From positions 209,913 through 273,912 of the forward strand of contig JAFISE010000023.1 in NCBI GenBank assembly GCA_022560025.1: a stretch of DNA of 64,000 nucleotides. The letters run 5' to 3'. Source of the DNA: Stagonosporopsis chrysanthemi (taxonomy: Eukaryota; Ascomycota; Dothideomycetes; Pleosporales; Didymellaceae). This document shows positions 47,195-55,608 of this stretch, in pieces. The translations under genes were made by a program, and so were the position numbers. Under the pieces are notes generated by a model. That model was not told where the DNA came from, did not search any database, and saw only the letters and a program-made list of their open reading frames with translations. Position 1 is the stretch's first letter; the number at the start of each line of letters is the position of its first letter.

Positions 47195-47479
47195 GGTAAG
47201 CGCCGAAACGTAATTTTGCCTCATCCGCGACATCCAGTAGCCCAGCATGCAGTCTTACTGGCTGAAGTCCAGTTGTACTTGAGTCACGAGCGAGTATAGT
47301 CCATCTCTCCGAGGCTCTGAATGTCGGGGTGTCTGGGCATCATTTTAGCCCCACATACATGCCGCCTGCGTTTTCGCTGCTGCGGTTGTCGGCAGCTCAT
47401 CGAGTCCAGCGTCAACGGATGTGACGCTTGATCACCCTCACCTCGACTGTTCCTCTACCTCGCGGTACCAGCTAGCGCA

Positions 47480-49591
47480 ATGTTCGCTACGTTGTGGGCA
47501 CTGACGTTTCTGATCCTTGGTGCGGCCGGCTCCAAGGTGTCACACCACGAATTCAACGTCACGTGGGTCAACCGCAACCCAGATGGCCTACGCGACAGGC
47601 CTGTTATGGGCATCAACGGGCAGTGGCCAATACCTGCTCTGCGCGTTACAAAGGGCGAGCGACTTGTTGTCACTGTCCGCAACTTCCTCGGCAATGAGAC
47701 GACTAGCTTGCACTGGCACGGTTTGTACATGAATGGCACGGCGCACATGGATGGCCCACCAGGTGTGACGCAGTGCGAGATTCCTCACGGCGATAGTTTC
47801 GTCTACGACTTCAAGGTATAGGCACTGAGAACTGTGAAAACCATGTGGTCTCTGACAGATATCGTAGGTCGACCAGCCAGGCACCTACTGGTTCCACTCA
47901 CACACGAGAGGACAGTATCCTGATGGACTCCGTGCTCCGCTCATTGTGCACGATCCGGAAGATCCGTTCCAGGATCAGTATGATGAGGAAGTCGTACTCT
48001 CCTTCTCCGACTGGTATCACGAACCCATGAGGTCGATGCTCGCATCTTTTGTCAGCGTTACGAATCCAACAGGCGCTGAGCCGGTACCGATTTCGGCCTT
48101 GATCAACGATTCGCAGGACGTTTCGATTGCAGTGCAGTCAGGGAAGACCTATCTGATCCGCATGGTGAGTGATTTTCGACAAGATAAAGTTAGAGCACGA
48201 ACTTACTATCGCAGGTAAACATGGCTGCTTTCGCGGGCATGTATGTGTGGTTTCAAGGAAGCTCGATTAGGGTAGTTGAAGTTGACGGCATCTACACCGA
48301 GCCCGCCGAAGCGAGTATGCTCTACTTTACGGCTGGTCAGAGATACTCTGTACTTCTCACCATCGACAGCGATCAGGCGACTAATATCCCATTCGTGGCA
48401 AGCATGGACGAGGTAAGCAAGACGAGCCTGACAACAGCTGCAAACCTAACACATATCAAGGAACTTTTTGATGCCATCCCGGATGACTTGAGCTCCAACG
48501 TGACCGGTTGGCTTGTTGTAGACAAAAAACAAGAACTTTCGCAGCCTTTGGAGCTAGATGCATTCGAACCCCTGGACGACTTCTCGCTGCGACCTCTTGA
48601 CAGCTTGGTCGCATTTGATGTTGTCGACAGGACTGTCACGCTCGATCTGAAGATGGACAATCTAGGCGACGGTGCGAACTAGTATGTGGCCGCTTTGATA
48701 CTTGTCAACTGGAGTATGCTTACAAAACTGCAGTGCATTCTTCAACGATATCACCTACGTCGAGCCAGCAGTGCCGGCTCTGTTTACTGTCATGTCAGCT
48801 GGCGAGCAGGCCAGCAACCCACGCATCTACGGGAGTCACACGAACTCTTTCGTGCTGGACGCAAACGAGACTGTCGAGATTATTCTGAACAATAACGACG
48901 ATGGGGTGAGTTATGGCTGTCCAGAATGCAGCTCAATACTGACCACCTCAGAAACATCCATTCCATCTCCATGGCCACGCTTTCCAAGTCATCGAGCGCT
49001 CTGAAGAGGACGCAGGGCGCTACAAGATCGAGAAGAGAAGCAGCTCGCCTTCCGTTCCCATGAGGCGCGACACCGTGCTGGTCCAGCCCAACGGTTATGT
49101 TGTGTTGAGGTTCCGCAGCGACAACCCTGGAATCTGGCTATTCCATTGCCACATTGAATGGTGAGTTTTTGGCCTGCAATTGACGAGTCAAGCTGATATG
49201 TTTCGATTCAAGGCACGTTGCGTCCGGACTCATCGCAACCTTCATCGAGGCGCCGCTGGAGCTCCAGAAATCAGCAATCCCAGCTGAGCACTACGAGTTG
49301 TGCGCACGGAACCATCCGCCCATCTCTACGGTGGGAAATGCCGCCGGCAACACAATCGACTTGCTCGATCTTACTGGCGAGCCTGCACCGCCAGACTCCC
49401 TCCCTGCCGGGTTCACCGCAAAGGGTGTCATCGCGTTGATCATCAGCACACTGAACGCGCTCGCAATGGTGGGAATTATTGCATGGTATGGTATGCTTCC
49501 AGGCCCTGGGAAGGAGGCAGGTGCAACGAATGTAGATGAAGACCAGGATGGCGAGAGCCGACCACTTCTGGCTGAGCCCGCTTCAAGGTAG
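47480..49591 (+). CDS. fet3: Multicopper ferroxidase Fet3
   Basis: Predicted 619 residues from six exons: 47480-47815, 47868-48164, 48215-48681, 48734-48905, 48952-49160 and 49213-49591, all introns 46-52 bp. It oxidises ferrous iron at the cell surface and hands ferric iron to Ftr1. A signal peptide ([17 protein letters not shown]) precedes three cupredoxin domains. All copper-ligand motifs are seen: [19 protein letters not shown], and H-C-H-I-E-W-H across the last intron. A transmembrane helix near residues 560-580 and a short acidic tail anchor it facing out, as in yeast Fet3. Several N-x-S/T sites are present. Length and layout are those of a complete gene. Confidence 0.95.
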
Positions 49592-49806
49592 CAGGGAAAT
49601 CCTTGCGCTCAAAATTTAACTTACCGCGAAAACATTCTTACATCGCAGATGCTGGGGTGAAGGTACTTGCACGTGGCCCCGCGTGTCGATGACGCGCAGT
49701 GGGGCCATGATCTAATTGGCCATAGCTCCATCAACCACAATGAACGACGTCAGGTACTCACAACACACCCACGACTCCCCCAAACAAAAACTGCCCACAC
49801 CCCCCA

Positions 49807-50538
49807 ATGCTCCCCCGACCCCTCCTCCCCACCACCAAACACGCAACCTCCCTCTTCAAAACCCCCCACCGCACATCTCCCTGCCGCGCCTTCACCACCA
49901 CCACCACCCCCCACCCCCGCGCCGCCTACAACATGCCGCAACCCCCGAAGATCACCTCCATCGAAGCCCTCCCCGCATCCGAGGCAAAATGGGTCGAGTT
50001 CCAAAAAATCTCCTGGCAGGACCAAACAGGCCGCAACCGCGTCTGGGAAGCCGCAAACCGCAAGACGCGCGGCGCCTCGGGGGTCGACGCCGTCGCCATC
50101 TGCACGATCCTGCGGCACCCTGTGCGCAGACCCTCGACAATACTGATCTTGCAGTACCGGCCCCCCGTGGACGGGGTGTGCGTGGAGCTGCCCGCGGGGC
50201 TGGTGGATGCCAATGAGACGCCGAGCGAGGCGGCGGTGCGGGAACTGAGGGAGGAAACGGGGTATGAGGGACGGTTGGTGTTTATCGGCCCGACGGTTGT
50301 GAGTGACCCCGGCTTGAGTGGGGCGAATATGCAGCTCGCGACTGTGGAGGTGGAGTTGCAGGAGGGCGATGCGGAGCCGGAGCAGGCGCTGGAGGAGGGG
50401 GAGTTTATTGAGCGCGTGGTGGTGCCGTTGGAGGAGCTGTATGAGAGGTTGGTGCAGTATGATAGGGAGGGGAAGACGGTGGATGCGCGGTTGTGGCATT
50501 GGGCGGCGGGGATGCAGGTTGCGAGGACGGTGTTGTGA
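49807..50538 (+). CDS. Nudix hydrolase, ADP-ribose pyrophosphatase type
   Basis: 243 residues without introns from ATG 49807. A full Nudix box, G-x5-E-x7-R-E-L-R-E-E-T-G-Y, begins with G-L-V-D-A-N-E. The upstream L-Q-Y-R-P-P-V-D-G-V-C-V-E-L-P-A-G is typical of Ysa1/NUDT5 enzymes, which split ADP-ribose and related sugar nucleotides. The first 42 residues (MLPRPLLPTTKHATSLFKTP onward) are basic, Thr/Pro-rich and free of acids, like a mitochondrial presequence. A second ATG at 49933 (M-P-Q-P-P-K-I-T-S) starts at the point where Ysa1 proteins normally begin. Two isoforms, mitochondrial and cytosolic, are possible. It converges on the next gene. Confidence 0.88.
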   Translation: MLPRPLLPTTKHATSLFKTPHRTSPCRAFTTTTTPHPRAAYNMPQPPKITSIEALPASEAKWVEFQKISWQDQTGRNRVWEAANRKTRGASGVDAVAICTILRHPVRRPSTILILQYRPPVDGVCVELPAGLVDANETPSEAAVRELREETGYEGRLVFIGPTVVSDPGLSGANMQLATVEVELQEGDAEPEQALEEGEFIERVVVPLEELYERLVQYDREGKTVDARLWHWAAGMQVARTVL

Positions 50539-50812
50539 GGGGTGAGGATGAGGGCGAGGGGGGGTTGCTGCTTTGTGTTGGGTGTTGCGGTCAGCGGAGA
50601 GGGAAATTTGATTGTATCAGCATACACAGTTCATGAAGAGAAGTACGGATCCATTCCGTTCCATTGCATTCAAAAGCCAAGTCCATTCAATGCAATTCAG
50701 TTTCATGTCGACTCGATCCATGTCATCCCACACAACATCTTCAGAAACACGCCCCTCAAACGCCACGCTATGCAATCCCACCCAAAATCCAAATCTCACC
50801 TCACCTCAAATC

Positions 50813-52149
50813 TCACCCCCGCATCCCCTCCCCCCCTGCGCGCCCTGGCGCAAAAGCCTGATACGTCTGCTGCCCCGGATACGCACTGGGCGTATTCGTC
50901 TGCGCACGCTGCACAGGTTCGTTGTTATACGGGTATGCGTTGTCGTTGTCATTGGGGTACGTGTCCGCATTGCCATTACCATAGTTGTTGGAATACGGGT
51001 TCGGCTGCGCAGTGGTATGATAGCTCGGGGGCGCGGGGGAGTTGAAGCGCTCTTGTGCGGACGGCGCATTCCAGCCGTTGCGAGGGGGCGTGTAGGTGTC
51101 GTGTGGGGCGTGGTCGGCGTAGGGACTCTGCGCGCCGAGGGGCGCATACGGTGCTGTGTAGGGCTGCGAGGCGTACGGGTCGGGGGACTGGCTGTACTGG
51201 CTGTACGAGTGCGCGGGGGAGGGGCCGCGGGGGGCGTTGTTCTGCGCGTAGCCTGCATTCGCGCCTGCGCCGTACGAGGGGGAGGGAGAGGTGGCGTACA
51301 AGCCCTGCATCTGCGCGGGGGGGCCGCGGGCGTCGTACGCGCCTGCGCCTGCGCCCTGGTTGTGGTAGGCGTAGGGGTCGCCGGCGGGGGAGACGGGGCT
51401 GCGGCCTGGGCCGCCGTGGTGCAGGCGCTCCAGCTCGACGTCCCCCCGCTTCTCGGGCACCACCACGGCTTCGTCCTCCTCGACCTCGACCTGCACGCTG
51501 CGCGCATTCTTCCAGCTCGGCATCTCCGGCAGCGCGTCGTCGTTCACGGGCTTGCTGGTGTGCGCGTCAAAGGTGGCGAACTGCGGCTGCTCGGGCGACT
51601 TGGGGCGGGCGGCGAACATGGGGTTCGTCTGCGGGTTGAAGTGCGGGTTGGACGGCTGGCGGGCGATGCTGGGCGCCGGGTGGGACTGGTACTGGGTGCT
51701 GATCTGGGGCGGCGGCGGCGGCGGCGGCGGCGCAAAGGAGCGGGCTTCTGCGTAGGGGTTCGGCGACGAGGCGTAGGGCTGCTGAGGGTAAGGCTGCTGC
51801 TGGGGGTATGGCTGCGGATAGCCCTGGTTGCCGCCGCTGTGCATGCGCTTGTGGCCAGAGTTGCCGCCGCTGCAGCAGGAGCAACATCTACAGCAACAGA
51901 GGACGCACTCGGCGCCGCAGCAGATGCAGCGCGCGATGCAGAAGACGACGCTGAAGGCGATGAGGCCGCCGACGATGATGGCGACTATCACGGGCCATCT
52001 GCGCGAGCGTGAGCGGGTGGAGTCGCGTGGGGGAGAGGTGGTCACACGCACTTGCAGTAGTCCTTCGCCATACAATTATCCCATGATGAGAGCGTCTCCT
52101 TTGCGTCCGCAAACGGGTCGCGCGGCGCGAGCGTGAAGCCGGGCTGCAT
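50813..52149 (-). CDS. Fibroin-3-related, proline-rich single-pass membrane protein
   Basis: Predicted 427 residues from exons 52149-52052 and 51998-50813 (53 bp intron). The splice joins ...S-S-W-D-N-C-M-A-K-D-Y-C-K to W-P-V-I-V-A-I-I-V-G-G, the signature of a Pezizomycotina family often auto-annotated as fibroin-3-related. The start ATG 52149 (M-Q-P-G-F-T) is the first in-frame ATG of the spliced frame. A transmembrane helix at about 34-56 is followed by a dense cysteine patch (C-C-C-R-C-C-S-C-C), likely palmitoylated or metal-binding, and then 350 residues rich in Pro, Tyr, Gln, Ser and Gly with P-Y-P-Q-Q repeats and a polyproline run. The function is not established; the tail is probably disordered. 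Confidence 0.75.
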
Positions 52150-55100
52150 CGTGCAGCCTGCGCAGTCGTGCTGCTCGAGCTGGTCGTGGTATACGTGTTC
52201 CGGCCCGCGGTCTCTGCTGTGCAATGTGTGGCGGCCGTCTCAATCAATCAACCACCAAGAATTCTCCAGCGGGTATGTATGTCTGGTGTTCACTCCACGC
52301 CCCTCGACAACGTCGAAACAAGGACGCAATCACACACACCCGGGAGGAGGGGCTTCGTGCACTTGAATGGCCCGCCCACCAGCGCAGGGATGGCGTTGAT
52401 CAAGATCAAACGCGTGCCGCACCACCTGCGCAGCCGTCCCACAAAGGACAAGCCGCACACTCGACAGGGGCACTCGCCAAGGGGGGGCGTTGTGAGTGGC
52501 CCACACGCCAGTGCTCGCCAGGAGACGTTGCGAGTGACGCCAGGGGCAGCCGGTTGGCCGTTCCGTGCTGCTTGCCGAGCACGTTTGCGCGGCTGTGAGG
52601 CGCAGCACTAGCCACGCGAATACGGCGCCCGCGTACTGGAGCGTTTCATTGCGGTGCGGGACGATGGCGTGGAGGGTTTGTTTTTTACATGGAATTATGT
52701 ACGTGGTTGGCCATGGGCATCTGGTTTGTGCATGTAATCGCGCTCCCCGCCGTCATTGACTACGCGGACTCGCATAGGCGTCCTGGCGATACGACACGGC
52801 ACGACACGACACGAGGCAGACTCGATGTAAGGACGAAGCAACATAACGTTGAAAGTCGGCTCACTTGCCCGCATAGAACGCACATTAAGATCCAAGGTCG
52901 GGATGGGATTGCGAGGTGCCTCTTGCTTTGCTCAAAGCATCAGCGCACCTACACATGAGATGATGGCCGATGAGGTGCAGCTTCCTTTTGATCTCTCATG
53001 TTTGTACATCGACATGATGTGCGTGGAAGAGTACGTGTCCACAGCCGCGTCTGCAAGAAACTCTCCGAGAGAGAGATGGAACACCTGCCACAAACCCTCC
53101 TTCTCCTCTTGCATTAGAAACATTGATCCTGAGCAGAGCCATCACCGTCATATTGCTCACCCGTCTCTTTCACGTCTATTGCATCTATAGAACCAACCCG
53201 CTCCCCTGCCTGCTAATTCACGACCCTGATGCCTTGCCGTTGCATCTTAGCGGTTGTCGCTGCAGGAACAACACCAAGGCACGCCTTTCAAGAACAGTGA
53301 AGAAGGTAGAGACCAAATGAGTATCTCCCAAGCTACTCTACTTGCATCAGGACAAGAACAGAAGGAGGATGCATCCGCTGCTTGTGAAACCGAATTCCGT
53401 TCACAGGGACGACGGTCAGAGGACTTGATGTTTTCACGCGCACAGCCGCTGTCCATATAGTGAGTGTATTCACGTGCCTCCACGCCCTTCACGCCAGCGC
53501 TCTGTTCACTTTTCACAGTGTGTCACACCAAAGCCATATGGACGCATTTCGATGGAAAGAGTAGTATTTGACCTCGCTAGGGTTGACTGTCTAGTACCGT
53601 AATGTGCTCCCCCTAACTCCTTTCCCTTACATGTCTTCTCTGCTTACTACCCATGTCCATCCACTGAGTCTGAACCGCAATCGTACCCACGGACAATAAG
53701 CGACGAACCTAGACGCGACGTCGGACACGGAGATTGTGCCGGCGGCCGTTCTCATCCCTATACATACAACCGCAGCGCCCAACAACGCTGAGGACAGTCC
53801 TGGGAGGAAAAGGCTTGTTATAGAAGACCCTATGTTGGCGATAGGCCTTCAGGACAAGTTGATGGCAACGGAGACAGCTGCCCGCGGGTACCACAAATGT
53901 GTGGAGAAAGTCGCGACGCAACTCACGACGCATTCCGTTCGTCATAGCTGCTGTTGCTTCAGAGCCAATTGTGCCTTGTACAATGATTCCCTAGATCCTG
54001 CCGCGTGAAATACTAGCGACACGGTATACTGCGCGTCGACACTCCAGGCCAGCACGTCAGCTATGCTATGCTACCCAACCATATTTGCTCGCCTGGCATC
54101 TTATCTTACCTTGCCGATATCCTCCTCTGAATAGATACAACTCTCTCAATAGCCGTGAACGCGTACCATACTCCTTTCTAGAACACTTAGCCAAGCCACA
54201 CATACACACCACACACGACGTAACCCTCTCACCCTTCTCGACTCTACTACAATCCCACGCTGTGCTTGCTCGTCCGAGTCCCTCTGCGTCCTGTCAACCA
54301 ACTGACAGCTCGTTCTTAGAGGCGATGCACCCCTCTTATACCACTCCTGCAGCAGGCAGCAGCCAAGTAGCGTCCCGACGACTCACCCAGCTTCGTCGTC
54401 ATTGCATGTGCTCGCGTCGGTGTAACCGACACGTGTCGTCGACGCGCCGCGCACAACGCGAAAAACGCAGCTGGTCACGCGGCACGCCAACGCTGCTGCA
54501 CAGTACCGGTAAGCACTCGGCAGCTGTGAGCGGTGTATCGAGTCCTTCGAGGGCTGCACGCGTTGTGCTGGCAAGGGTTGGTGGTGTGGGCGCGACGATC
54601 TCTGGTTGGATCGTCAGCCGCTGACTCAGCCTGGTGGACAACTGCCATGAAGTCAAGCTGAGCCTTGGATTCCGACCCTTACCTGCAGAGGTAAGGATTA
54701 AAGCCTAGCTAAGTAACTGCTAGGCTGATTGCGGTAATCGAGCAAGTCGATCTGGGGTCTTGGCGTTTTAGCCCCACTTAATTGCTTGTTGGCACCTGTG
54801 CTTCACGGGAATATGTATACATAGGTGCTTGCAGAAACATGCGGACCCATCTTCACCGTATAGACTACGGTGAGGACAGTTTCTGATTGGCTGACCACCT
54901 CCAATGACCAATCAGAATTAATCTACCGCTTAGCGCACCAGGTTTTAGGGGGTTCATACAGTACATTTCTGCATGGCCAGAGGAGGCCGTAGGTTGGAGA
55001 GGTGTACATCCGTCATTATGGCGTGTTACGTTATACTCGGTCTCCACGGTTGGCTCAGCCTCTATTATCAAATTAGTCTCCATCGTGGCCCCTTCCCTTA

Positions 55101-55608
55101 GCATCGCTACTTGCGAGCTTGCGCGGCTGCTTTTACGTCTGTGAACGGATAGATTAGGGTGCAAACAGGGGGAGGAGCTGCGAAAGGGGGGCGCTTAGGG
55201 TGCTAAGCCTTATGCTTTCATGGAGGTCGGATTTTACACTTCCTTGTAAAGCTCGTTTAGTTGCTGGTGAGTTCTGGCCTGCAGAGTGTAAGAATAAAGG
55301 GCCTCCTCGGATAGTGTTCCAGCTGTAATAATAAACACACGTGTATCACTGTGCTTTCATGCACTCAACGGTGTTGTTTGCTAATAAGGCTTGCTCTTCC
55401 CCCTTGAGTGAAACAGGTCTGTGAACCTCTGCTACGAGCATCCAGGTAAATGTTGGTAAACGGTTTGCTTGACTGGTAGCAGTTGAACAGACAGCACTGA
55501 TACTTTTAAAGCATTGAAGAAAAGGACATACAAGTCGCAGTGATAGTAGATTTTCAGTGGTGTAAAGCATAGGGTCTCTCTTTCGGCGTCCTGACAATCA
55601 CTCGAACA
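52150..55608. other. Gene-poor region left of the TPR-kinase
   Basis: 3.5 kb without a supported gene. An open frame at 54085-54624 (+) is rich in Ser/Arg and has no motif. From about 54677 to 54964 there is a run of perfect hairpins and a G-run motif, described separately. The right end should hold the 3' flank of the TPR-kinase gene. Confidence 0.5.
54677..54964. repeat. Hairpin-rich repeat left of the TPR-kinase
   Basis: Four perfect inverted repeats follow each other: 54677-54684 with 54689-54696 (8 bp arms), 54702-54709 with 54719-54726 (8 bp), 54853-54860 with 54866-54873 (8 bp), and 54881-54890 with 54908-54917 (10 bp). The motif TTTTAGGGGGTTCATACAGT follows at 54943. Parts recur to the right of the kinase gene at 59233-59588. 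It may be a MITE or other transposon remnant. Confidence 0.5.

Larger units (their letters stand above)
46957..47479. promoter_or_regulatory. Bidirectional FTR1-FET3 promoter
   Basis: 523 bp between the two start codons contain two exact copies of ATCAGATAA, which fits the extended site ATCWGATAA bound by SreA/Sre/Fep1-type iron-responsive GATA repressors. One divergent promoter lets both subunits of the uptake complex be repressed together when iron is plentiful. Confidence 0.85.

Noticed and set aside
50612..52012. 466-codon open frame antisense to the fibroin-3-related gene
   Set aside because: Val/Arg/Gly-rich shadow; the minus strand has the spliced W-D-N-C-M family signature.
54085..54624. 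179-codon ORF in the gene-poor region
   Set aside because: Ser/Arg-rich translation, no motif, overlaps open frames on the other strand.
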